A stretch of DNA of 64,000 nucleotides from Fasciola hepatica (Eukaryota; Platyhelminthes; Trematoda; Plagiorchiida; Fasciolidae): NCBI GenBank assembly GCA_948099385.1, contig CANUEZ040000206.1, positions 2,728,001 to 2,792,000 on the forward strand, given 5' to 3'. A model generated the notes under the pieces. That model did not search any database. It saw nothing but the letters and a program-made list of their open reading frames with translations, and was not told the origin of the DNA. Made by a program: the position numbers and the translations under genes. This document shows, piece after piece, positions 1-12,691 of the stretch (its first letter is position 1; each line of letters begins with the position of its first letter).

Positions 1-3000
1 GGCATTCCCTTATGAACAATCCACACAGATTGCTCATACAATGCAATAGAGCAGTAGCAGAGTAGATTTGTATAATATGATTCTCCATGCAGCTTGAAAA
101 CTGAACTGACCATTGAAAATGATGGAAGCACTGTACAGCTGTTTGATCCGCTAAGGGAATCATGAGCATTGCACATGGACAGAGCCCACTCGTAGACACG
201 AACAAGGGTTGGGGTGAACGAATGTCAGTCGAACACCCAAACCACAACGCTATCCGATATGGGTCTCAACGCGTTGATCAACATATACACTACATGATAC
301 AGCACAATCCCCAAATTGGCTTCGGCTTTCTCTTTCGCTTTGAACGGTAACAACCAAATTCTCGCACACCGATCCAATCCTATGTTCCATCACTTCTCAA
401 TTTATGGGCCTAAGTAAAACCAAGGCATTCCCTTATGAACAATCCACTCAGATTGCTCATACAATGCAATAGAGAAGTAGCAGAGTAGATTTGTATAATA
501 TGATTCTCCATGCAGCTTGAACACTGAACTGACCATTGAAAATGATGGAAGCACTGTACAGCTGTTTGATCCGCTAAGGGAATCATGAGCATTGCACATG
601 GACAGAGCCCACTCGGAGACACGAACAAGGGTTGGGGTGAACGATGTCAGTCGAACACCCAAATCACAAGGCTATCCGATATGGGTCTGAACGCTTTGTT
701 CAACATATACACTACATGATATAGCACATCCCCTAATTGGCTTCGGCTTTCGCTTTCGCTTTGAACGGTAACAACCAAATTCTCGCACACCGATCCAATC
801 CTATGTTCCATCACTTCTCAATTTATGGGCCTAAGTAAAACCAAGGCATTCCCTTATGAACAATCCACTCAGATTGCTCATACAATGCAATAGAGAAGTA
901 GCAGAGTAGATTTGTATAATATGATTCTCCATGCAGCTTGAACACTGAACTGACCATTGAAAATTATGGAAGCACTGTACAGCTGTTTGATCCGCTAAGG
1001 GAATCATGAGCATTGCACATGGACAGAGCCCACTCGGAGACACGAACAAGGGTTGGGGTGAACGAATGTCAGTCGAACACCCAAATCACAAGGCTATCCG
1101 ATATGGGTCTGAACGCTTTGTTCAACATATACAATACATGATATAGCACAATCCCCTAATTGGCTTCGGCTTTCGCTTTCGCTTTGAACGGTAACAACCA
1201 AATTCTCGCACACCGATCCAATCCTATGTTCCATCACTTCTCTATTTATGGGCCTAAGTAAAACCAAGGCATTCCCTTATGAACAATCCACACAGATTGC
1301 TCATACAATGCCATAGAGCAGTAGCAGAGTAGATTTGTATAATATGATTCTCCATGCAGCTTGAACACTGAACTGACCATTGAAAATTATGGAAGCACTG
1401 TACAGCTGTTTGATCCGCTAAGGGAATCATGAGCATTGCACATGGACAGAGCCCACTCGGAGACACGAACAAGGGTTGGGGTGAACGAATGTCAGTCGAA
1501 CACCCAAATCACAAGACTATCGCATATATGTCTCAACGCTTTGTTCAACATATACACTACATGATATAGCACAATCCCCAAATTGGCTTCGGCTTTCGCT
1601 TTCGCTTTGAACGGTAACAACCAAATTCTCGCACACCGATCCAATCCTATGTTCCATCACTTCTCTATTTATGGGCCAAGTAAAACCAAGGCATTCCCTT
1701 ATGAACAATCCCCACACAGATTGCTCATACAATGCAATGGAGCAGTAGCAGAGTAGATTTGTATAATATGATTCTCCATGCAGCTTGAAAACTGAACTGA
1801 CCATTGAAAATGATGGAAGCACTGTACAGCTGTTTGATCCGCTAAGGGAATCATGAGCATTGCACATGGACAGAGCCCACTCGTAGACACGAACAAGGGT
1901 TGGGGTGAACGAATGTCAGTCGAACACCCAAACCACAACGCTATCCGATATGGGTCTCAACGCGTTGATCAACATATACACTACATGATACAGCACAATC
2001 CCCAAATTGGCTTCGGCTTTCTCTTTCGCTTTGAACGGTAACAACCAAATTCTCGCACACCGATCCAATCCTATGTTCCATCACTTCTCAATTTATGGGC
2101 CTAAGTAAAACCAAGGCATTCCCTTATGAACAATCCACTCAGATTGCTCATACAATGCAATAGAGAAGTAGCAGAGTAGATTTGTATAATATGATTCTCC
2201 ATGCAGCTTGAACACTGAACTGACCATTGAAAATTATGGAAGCACTGTACAGCTGTTTGATCCGCTAAGGGAATCATGAGCATTGCACATGGACAGAGCC
2301 CACTCGGAGACACGAACAAGGGTTGGGGTGAACGAATGTCAGTCGAACACCCAAATCACAAGGCTATCCGATATGGGTCTGAACGCTTTGTTCAACATAT
2401 ACACTACATGATATAGCACATCCCCTAATTGGCTTCGGATTTCGCTTTCGCTTTGAACGGTAACAACCAAATTCTCGCACACCGATCCAATCCTATGTTC
2501 CATCACTTCTCTATTTATGGGCCTAAGTAAAACCAAGGCATTCCCTTATGAACAATCCCCACACAGATTGCTCATACAATGCAATAGAGCAGTAGCAGAG
2601 TAGATTTGTATAATATGATTCTCCATGCAGCTTGACCACGGAACTGACCATTGAAAATGATGGAAGCACTGTACAGCTGTTTGATCCGCTAAGGGAATCA
2701 TGAGCATTGCACATGGACAGAGCCCACTCGTAGACACGAACAAGGGTTGGGGTGAACGAATGTCAGTCGAACACCCAAACCACAACGCTATCCGATATGG
2801 GTCTCAACGCGTTGATCAACATATACACTACATGAGACAGCACAATCCCCAAATTGGCTTCGGCTTTCTCTTTCGCTTTGAACGGTAACAACCAAATTCT
2901 CGCACACCGATCCAATCCTATGTTCCATCACTTCTCAATTTATGGGCCTAAGTAAAACCAAGGCATTCCCTTATGAACAATCCACTCAGATTGCTCATAC

Positions 3001-6000
3001 AATGCAATAGAGCAGTAGTAGAGTAGATTTGTATAATATGATTCTCCATGCAGCTTGACCACGGAACTGACCATTGAAAATTATGGAAGCACTGTACAGC
3101 TGTTTGATCCGCTAAGGGAATCATGAGCATTGCACATGGACAGAGCCCACTCGTAGACACGAACAAGGGTTGGGGTGAACGAATGTCAGTCGAACACCCA
3201 AACCACAACGCTATCCGATATGGGTCTCAACGCGTTGATCAACATATACACTACATGATACAGCACAATCCCCAAATTGGCTTCGGCTTTCTCTTTCGCT
3301 TTGAACGGTAACAACCAAATTCTCGCACACCGATCCAATCCTATGTTCCATCACTTCTCTATTTATGGGCCTAAGTAAAACCAAGGCATTCCCTTATGAA
3401 CAATCCACTCAGATTGCTCATACAATGCAATAGAGCAGTAGCAGAGTAGATTTGTATAATATGATTCTCCATGCAGCTTGACCACGGAACTGACCATTGA
3501 AAATTATGGAAGCACTGTACAGCTGTTTGATCCGCTAAGGGAATCATGAGCATTGCACATGGACAGAGCCCACTCGGAGACACGAACAAGGGTTGGGGTG
3601 AACGAATGTCAGTCGAACACCCAAACCACAAGGCTATCCCATATGGGTCTCAACGCTTTGTTCAACATACACTACATGATATAGCACAATCCCCTAATTG
3701 GCTTCGGCTTTCGCTTTCGCTTTGAACGGTAACAACCAAATTCTCGCACACCAATCCAATCCTATGTTCCATCACTTCTCTATTTATGGGCCTAAGTAAA
3801 ACCAAGGCATTCCCTTATGAACAGTTCACACAGATTGCTCATACAATGCAATAGAGCAGTAGCAGAGTAGATTTGTATAATATGATTCTCCATGCAGCTT
3901 GACCACGGTACTGACCATTGAAAATTATGGAAGCACTGTACAGCTGTTTGATCCGCTAAGGGAATCATGAGCATTGCACATGGACAGAGCCCACTCGGAG
4001 ACACGAACAAGGGTTGGGGTGAACGAATGTCAGTCGAACACCCAAACCACAAGGCTATCCGATATGGGTCTCAACGCTTTGTTCAACATATACACTACTT
4101 GATATAGCACAATCCCCAAATTGGCTTCGGCTTTCGCTTTCGCTTTGAGCGGTAACAACCAAATTCTCGCACACCGATCCAATCCTATGTTCCATCACTT
4201 CTCTATTTATGGGCCTAAGTAAAACCAAGGCATTCCCTTATGATCAATCCACACAGATTGCTCATACAATGCAATAGAGCAGTAGCAGAGTAGATTTGTA
4301 TAATATGATTCTCCATGCAGCTTGACCACGGAACTGACCATTGGAAATTATGGAAGCACTGTACAGCTGTTTGATCCGCTAAGGGAATCATGAGCATTGC
4401 ACATGGACAGAGCCCACTCGGAGACACGAACAACGTTTGGGGTGAACGAATGTCAGTCGAACACCCAAACCACAAGGCTATCCGATATGGGTCTCAACGC
4501 ATTGTTCAACATATACACTACATGATATAGCACAATCCCCTAATTGGCTTCGGCTTTCGCTTTCGCTTTGAACGGTAACAACCAAATTCTCGCACACCGA
4601 TCCAATCCTATGTTCCATCACTTCTCTATTTATGGGCCTAAGTAAAACCAAGGCATTCCCTTATGAACAATCCACTCAGATTGCTCATACAATGCAATAG
4701 AGCAGTAGCAGAGTAGATTTGTATAATATGATTCTCCATGCAGCTTGACCACGGAACTGACCATTGAAAATGATGGAAGCACTGTACAGCTGTTTGATCC
4801 GCTAAGGGAATCATGAGCATTGCACATGGACAGAGCCCACTCGGAGACACGAACAAGGGTTGGGGTGAACGAATGTCAGTCGAACACCCAAACCACAAGG
4901 CTATCCGATATGGGTCTCAACGCTTTGTTCAACATACACTACATGATATAGCACAATCCCCTAATTGGCTTCGGCTTTCGCTTTCGCTTTGAGCGGTAAC
5001 AACCAAATTCTCGCACACCGATCCAATCCTATGTTCCATCACTTCTCTATTTATGGGCCTAAGTAAAACCAAGGCATTCCCTTATGATCAATCCACACAG
5101 ATTGCTCATACAATGCAATAGAGCAGTAGCAGAGTAGATTTGTATAATATGATTCTCCATGCAGCTTGACCACGGAACTGACCATTGGAAATGATGGAAG
5201 CACTGTACAGCTGTTTGATCCGCTAAGGGAATCATGAGCATTGCACATGGACAGAGCCCACTCGGAGACACGAACAAGGGTTGGGGTGAACGAATGTCAG
5301 TCGAACACCCAAACCACAAGGCTATCCGATATGGGTCTGAACGCTTTGTTCAACATATACACTACATGATATAGCACAATCCCCTAATTGGCTTCGGCTT
5401 TCGCTTTCGCTTTGAGCGGTAACAACCAAATTCTCGCACACCGATCCAATCCTATGTTCCATCACTTCTCTATTTATGGGCCTTAGTAAAACCAAGGCAT
5501 TCCCTTATGATCAATCAACACAGATTGCTCATACAATGCAATAGAGCAGTAGCAGAGTAGATTTGTATAATATGATTCTCCATGCAGCTTGACCACGGAA
5601 CTGACCATTGAAAATGATGGAAGCACTGTACAGCTGTTTGATCCGCTAAGGGAATCATGAGCATTGCACATGGACAGAGCCCACTCGGAGACACGAACAA
5701 GGGTTGGGGTGAACGAATGTCAGTCGAACACCCAAACCACAAGGCTATCCGATATGGGTCTCAACGCTGTGTTCAACATATACACTACATGATATAGCAC
5801 AATCCCCAAATTGGCTTCGGCTTTCGCTTTCGCTTTGAACGGTAACAACCAAATTCTCGCACACCGATCCAATCCTATGTTCCATCACTTCTCTATTTAT
5901 GGGCCTAAGTAAAACCAAGGCATTCCCTTATGAACAATCCCCACACAGATTGCTCATACAATGCAATAGAGCAGTAGCAGAGTAGATTTGTATAATATGA

Positions 6001-6343
6001 TTCTCCATGCAGCTTGAACACTGAACTGACCATTGAAAATTATGGAAGCACTGTACAGCTGTTTGATCCGCTAAGGGAATCATGAGCATTGCACATGGAC
6101 AGAGCCCACTCGGAGACACGAACAAGGGTTGGGGTGAACGAATGTCAGTCGAACACCCAAACCACAAGGCTATCCGATATGGGTCTCAACGCTTTGTTCA
6201 ACATATACACTACATGATACAGCACAATCCCCTAATTGGCTTCGGCTTTCGCTTTCGCTTTGAACGGTAACAACCAAATTCTCGCACACCGATCCAATCC
6301 TATGTTCCATCACTTCTCTATTTATGGGCCTAAGTAAAACCAA
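1..6343 (+). repeat. Left segment, monomers 1-15, left-hand variant types
   Basis: Unit starts are 1, 424, 845, 1268, 1690, 2115, 2537, 2962, 3385, 3806, 4229, 4652, 5073, 5496 and 5919. Units 1, 1690, 2537 and 2962 share cgtagacacg, CAACGCGTTGATCAAC and ggctttctctttcg. The pair 1-844 recurs at 1690-2536, including the rare cacatcccct tail in the second monomer. The segment includes the short units of 421-422 bp (424, 1268, 2115, 3385, 4652), caused by single- or two-base deletions in gaacga(a)tg, caca(a)tcc, (t)aag and aacat(at)acac. No gene is present. Confidence 0.85.
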
Positions 6344-8883
6344 GGCATTCCCTTATGAACAATTCACACAGATTGCTCATACAATGCAATAGAGCAGTAG
6401 CAGAGTAGATTTGTATAATATGATTCTCCATGCAGCTTGAACACTGAACTGACCATTGAAAATTATGGAAGCACTGTACAGCTGTTTGATCCGCTAAGGG
6501 AATCATGAGCATTGCACATGGACAGAGCACACTCGGAGACACGAACAAGGGTTGGGGTGAACGAATGTCAGTCGAACACCCAAACCACAAGGCTATCCCA
6601 TATGGGTCTCAACGCTTTGTTCAACATATACTCTACATGATATAGCACAATCCCCAAATTGGCTTCGGCTTTCGCTTTCGCTTTGAACGGTAACAACCAA
6701 ATTCTCGCACACCGATCCAATCCTATGTTCCATCACTTCTCTATTTATGGGCCTAAGTAAAACCAAGGCATTCCCTTATGAACAATCCACACAGATTGCT
6801 CATACAATGCAATAGAGCAGTAGCAGAGTAGATTTGTATAATATGATTCTCCATGCAGCTTGACCACGGAACTGACCATTGAAAATGATGGAAGCACTGT
6901 ACAGCTGTTTGATCCGCTAAGGGAATCATGAGCATTGCACATGGACAGAGCCCACTCGGAGACACGAACAAGGGTTGGGGTGAACGAATGTCAGTCGAAC
7001 ACCCAAACCACAAGGCTATCCGATATGGGTCTGAACGCTTTGTTCAACATATACACTACTTGATATAGCACAATCCCCAAATTGGCTTCGGCTTTCGCTT
7101 TCGCTTTGAACGGTAACAACCAAATTCTCGCACACCGATCCAATCCTATGTTCCATCACTTCTCTATTTATGGGCCTAAGTAAAACCAAGGCATTCCCTT
7201 ATGAACAATCCACACAGATTGCTCATACAATGCAATAGAGCAGTAGCAGAGTAGATTTGTATAATATGATTCTCCATGCAGCTTGACCACGGAACTGACC
7301 ATTGAAAATGATGGAAGCACTGTACAGCTGTTTGATCCGCTAAGGGAATCATGAGCATTGCACATGGACAGAGCCCACTCGGAGACACGAACAAGGGTTG
7401 GGGTGAACGAATGTCAGTCGAACACCCAAACCACAAGGCTATCCCATATGGGTCTCAACGCTTTGTTCAACATATACTCTACATGATATAGCACAATCCC
7501 CAAATTGGCTTCGGATTTCGCTTTCGCTTTGAACGGTAACAACCAAATTCTCGCACACCGATCCAATCCTATGTTCCATCACTTCTCTATTTATGGGCCT
7601 AAGTAAAACCAAGGCATTCCCTTATGAACAATCCACACAGATTGCTCATACAATGCAATAGAGCAGTAGCAGAGTAGATTTGTATAATATGATTCTCCAT
7701 GCAGCTTGACCACGGAACTGACCATTGAAAATTATGGAAGCACTGTACAGCTGTTTGATCCGCTAAGGGAATCATGAGCATTGCACATGGACAGAGCCCA
7801 CTCGGAGACACGAACAAGGGTTGGGGTGAACGAATGTCAGTCGAACACCCAAACCACAAGGCTATCCGATATGGGTCTGAACGCTTTGTTCAACATATAC
7901 ACTACTTGATATAGCACAATCCCCAAATTGGCTTCGGCTTTCGCTTTCGCTTTGAACGGTAACAACCAAATTCTCGCACACCGATCCAATCCTATGTTCC
8001 ATCACTTCTCTATTTATGGGCCTAAGTAAAACCAAGGCATTCCCTTATGAACAATCCACACAGATTGCTCATACAATTCAATAGAGCAGTAGCAGAGTAG
8101 ATTTGTATAATATGATTCTCCATGCAGCTTGACCACGGAACTGACCATTGAAAATGATGGAAGCACTGTACAGCTGTTTGATCCGCTAAGGGAATCATGA
8201 GCATTGCACATGGACAGAGCCCACTCGGAGACACGAACAAGGGTTGGGGTGAACGAATGTCAGTCGAACACCCAAACCACAAGGCTATCCCATATGGGTC
8301 TGAACGCTTTGTTCAACATATACTCTACATGATATAGCACAATCCCCAAATTGGCTTCGGCTTTCGCTTTCGCTTTGAACGGTAACAACCAAATTCTCGC
8401 ACACCGATCCAATCCTATGTTCCATCACTTCTCTATTTATGGGCCTAAGTAAAACCAAGGCATTCCCTTATGAACAATCCCCACACAGATTGCTCATACA
8501 ATGCAATAGAGCAGTAGCAGAGTAGATTTGTATAATATGATTCTCCATGCAGCTTGACCACGGAACTGACCATTGAAAATGATGGAAGCACTGTACAGCT
8601 GTTTGATCCGCTAAGGGAATCATGAGCATTGCACATGGACAGAGCCCACTCGGAGACACGAACAAGGGTTGGGGTGAACGAATGTCAGTCGAACACCCAA
8701 ACCACAAGGCTATCCGATATGGGTCTGAACGCTTTGTTCAACATATACACTACATGATATAGCACAATCCCCAAATTGGCTTCGGCTTTCGCTTTCGCTT
8801 TGAACGGTAACAACCAAATTCTCGCACACCGATCCAATCCTATGTTCCATCACTTCTCTATTTATGGGCCTAAGTAAAACCAA
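6344..8883 (+). repeat. Two-monomer higher-order repeat, three periods (about 846 bp)
   Basis: Monomers starting at 6344, 7190 and 8036 share cccatatggg and tatactctac. Those at 6767 and 7613 share ccgatatgggtctgaac and cactacttgat; the one at 8459 keeps the first but reads cactacatgat. The alternation defines three successive dimers. Another variable site (gatgg or tatgg) does not follow the dimer phase, so later exchange has blurred the pattern. Confidence 0.7.
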
Positions 8884-10997
8884 GGCATTCCCTTATGAAC
8901 AATCCACACAGATTGCTCATACAATGCAATAGAGCAGTAGCAGAGTAGATTTGTATAATATGATTCTCCATGCAGCTTGAACACTGAACTGACCATTGAA
9001 AATTATGGAAGCACTGTACAGCTGTTTGATCCGCTAAGGGAATCATGAGCATTGCACATGGACAGAGCCCACTCGGAGACACGAACAAGGGTTGGGGTGA
9101 ACGAATGTCAGTCGAACACCCAAACCACAAGGCTATCCCATATGGGTCTGAACACTTTGTTCAACATATACACTACTTGATATAGCACAATCCCCAAATT
9201 GGCTTCGGCTTTCGCTTTCGCTTTGAACGGTAACAACCAAATTCTCGCACACCGATCCAATCCTATGTTCCATCACTTCTCTATTTATGGGCCTAAGTAA
9301 AACCAAGGCATTCCCTTATGAACAATCCACACAGATTGCTCATACAATGCAATAGAGCAGTAGCAGAGTAGATTTGTATAATATGATTCTCCATGCAGCT
9401 TGAACACTGAACTGACCATTGAAAATTATGGAAGCACTGTACAGCTGTTTGATCCGCTAAGGGAATCATGAGCATTGCACATGGACAGAGCCCACTCGGA
9501 GACACGAACAAGGGTTGGGGTGAACGAATGTCAGTCGAACACCCAAACCACAAGGCTATCCGATATGGGTCTCAACGCTTTGTTCAACATATACACTACA
9601 TGATATAGCACAATCCCCAAATTGGCTTCGGCTTTCGCTTTCGCTTTGAACGGTAACAACCAAATTCTCGCACACCGATCCAATCCTATGTTCCATCACT
9701 TCTCTATTTATGGGCCTAAGTAAAACCAAGGCATTCCCTTATGAACAATCCACACAAATTGCTCATACAATGCAATAGAGCAGTAGAAGAGTAGATTTGT
9801 ATAATATGATTCTCCATGCAGCTTGACCACGAACTGACCATTGAAAATGATGGAAGCACTGTACAGCTGTTTGATCCGCTAAGGGAATCATGAGCATTGC
9901 ACATGGACAGAGCCCACTCGGAGACACGAACAAGGGTTGGGGTGAACGAATGTCAGTCGAACACCCAAACCACAAGGCTATCCGATATGGGTCTGAACGC
10001 TTTGTTCAACATATACACTACTTGATATAGCACAATCCCCAAATTGGCTTCGGCTTTCGCTTTCGCTTTGAACGGTAACAACCAAATTCTCGCACACCGA
10101 TCCAATCCTATGTTCCATCACTTCTCTATTTATGGGCCTAAGTAAAACCAAGGCATTCCCTTATGAACAATCCACACAGATTGCTCATACAATGCAATAG
10201 AGAAGTAGCAGAGTAGATTTGTATAATATGATTCTCCATGCAGCTTGAACACTGAACTGACCATTGAAAATTATGGAAGCACTGTACAGCTGTTTGATCC
10301 GCTAAGGGAATCATGAGCATTGCACATGGACAGAGCCCACTCGGAGACACGAACAACGTTTGGGGTGAACGAATGTCAGTCGAACACCCAAACCACAAGG
10401 CTATCCGATATGGGTCTCAACGCTTTGTTCAACATATACACTACATGATATAGCACAATCCCCTAATTGGCTTCGGCTTTCGCTTTCGCTTTGAACGGTA
10501 ACAACCAAATTCTCGCACACCGATCCAATCCTATGTTCCATCACTTCTCTTTTTATGGGCCTAAGTAAAACCAAGGCATTCCCTTATGAACAATCCACTC
10601 AGATTGCTCATACAATGCAATAGAGCAGTAGCAGAGTAGATTTGTATAATATGATTCTCCATGCAGCTTGACCACGGAACTGACCATTGAAAATGATGGA
10701 AGCACTGTACAGCTGTTTGATCCGCTAAGGGAATCATGAGCATTGCACATGGATAGAGCCCACTCGGAGACACGAACAAGGGTTGGGGTGAACGAATGTC
10801 AGTCGAACACCCAAATCACAAGACTATCCCATATGGGTCTGAACGCTTTGTTCAACATATACACTACATGATATAGCACAATCCCCAAATTGGCTTCGGC
10901 TTTCGCTTTCGCTTTGAACGGTAACAACCAAATTCTCGCACACCGATCCAATCCTATGTTCCATCACTTCTCAATTTATGGGCCTAAGTAAAACCAA
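8884..10997 (+). repeat. Monomers 22-26, no clear higher-order period
   Basis: Units start at 8884, 9307, 9730, 10152 and 10575. Unit 9730 is 422 bp because gaccacggaac has lost one base (gaccacgaac). Unit 10152 has aacaacgtttgg, a variant otherwise noticed in unit 4229. Nothing other than the satellite is seen. Confidence 0.85.
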
Positions 10998-12691
10998 GGC
11001 ATTCCCTTATGAACAATCCACTCAGATTGCTCATACAATGCAATAGAGCAGTAGCAGAGTAGATTTGTATAATATGATTCTCCATGCAGCTTGACCACGG
11101 TACTGACCATTGAAAATGATGGAAGCACTGTACAGCTGTTTGATCCGCTAAGGGAATCATGAGCATTGCACATGGACAGAGCCCACTCGGAGACACGAAC
11201 AAGGGTTGGGGTGAACGAATGTCAGTCGAACACCCAAATCATAAGACTATCCCATATGGGTCTGAACGCTTTGTTCAACATATACACTACATGATATAGC
11301 ACAATCCCCAAATTGGCTTCGGCTTTCGCTTTCGCTTTGAACGGTAACAACCAAATTCTCGCACACCGATCCAATCCTATGTTCCATCACTTCTCTATTT
11401 ATGGGCCTAAGTAAAACCAAGGCATTCCCTTATGAACAATCCACACAAATTGCTCATACAATGCAATAGAGCAGTAGCAGAGTAGATTTGTATAATATGA
11501 TTCTCCATGCAGCTTGACCACGAAACTGACCATTGAAAATTATGGAAGCACTGTACAGCTGTTTGATCCGCTAAGGGAATCATGAGCATTGCACATGGAC
11601 AGAGCCCACTCGTAGACACGAACAAGGGTTGGGGTGAACGAATGTCAGTCGAACACCCAAACCACAACGCTATCCGATATGGGTCTGAACGCTTTGTTCA
11701 ACATATACACTACATGATATAGCACAATCCCCAAATTGGCTTCGGCTTTCGCTTTCGCTTTGAACGGTAACAACCAAATTCTCGCACACCGATCCAATCC
11801 TATGTTCCATCACTTCTCTATTTATGGGCCTAAGTAAAACCAAGGCATTCCCTTATGAACAATCCCCACACAGAATGCTCATACAATGCAATAGAGAAGT
11901 AGCAGAGTAGATTTGTATAATATGATTCTCCATGCAGCTTGACCACGGAACTGACCATTGAAAATGATGGAAGCACTGTACAGCTGTTTGATCCGCTAAG
12001 GGAATCATGAGCATTGCACATGGACAGAGCCCACTCGGAGACACGAACAAGGGTTGGGGTGAACGAATGTCAGTCGAACACCCAAATCATAAGACTATCC
12101 CATATGGGTCTGAACGCTTTGTTCAACATATACACTACATGATATAGCACAATCCCCAAATTGGCTTCGGCTTTCGCTTTCGCTTTGAACGGTAACAACC
12201 AAATTCTCGCACACCGATCCAATCCTATGTTCCATCACTTCTCTATTTATGGGCCTAAGTAAAACCAAGGCATTCCCTTATGAACAATCCACACAAATTG
12301 CTCATACAATGCAATAGAGCAGTAGCAGAGTAGATTTGTATAATATGATTCTCCATGCAGCTTGACCACGAAACTGACCATTGAAAATTATGGAAGCACT
12401 GTACAGCTGTTTGATCCGCTAAGGGAATCATGAGCATTGCACATGGACAGAGCCCACTCGTAGACACGAACAAGGGTTGGGGTGAACGAATGTCAGTCGA
12501 ACACCCAAACCACAACGCTATCCGATATGGGTCTGAACGCTTTGTTCAACATATACACTACATGATATAGCACAATCCCCAAATTGGCTTCGGCTTTCGC
12601 TTTCGCTTTCAACGGTAACCACCAAATTCTCGCACACCGATCCAATCCTATGTTCCATCACTTCTCTATTTATGGGCCTAAGTAAAACCAA
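10998..12691 (+). repeat. Two-monomer tandem duplication (about 846-848 bp period)
   Basis: Units 10998 and 11844 share aaatcataagactatccc. Units 11421 and 12269 share cacacaaattgc, gaccacgaaactg and cgtagacacg with accacaacgc. The dimer is therefore present twice. The second copy ends with ctttcaacggtaaccacc, a tail shared with the next unit (12692). Confidence 0.82.
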
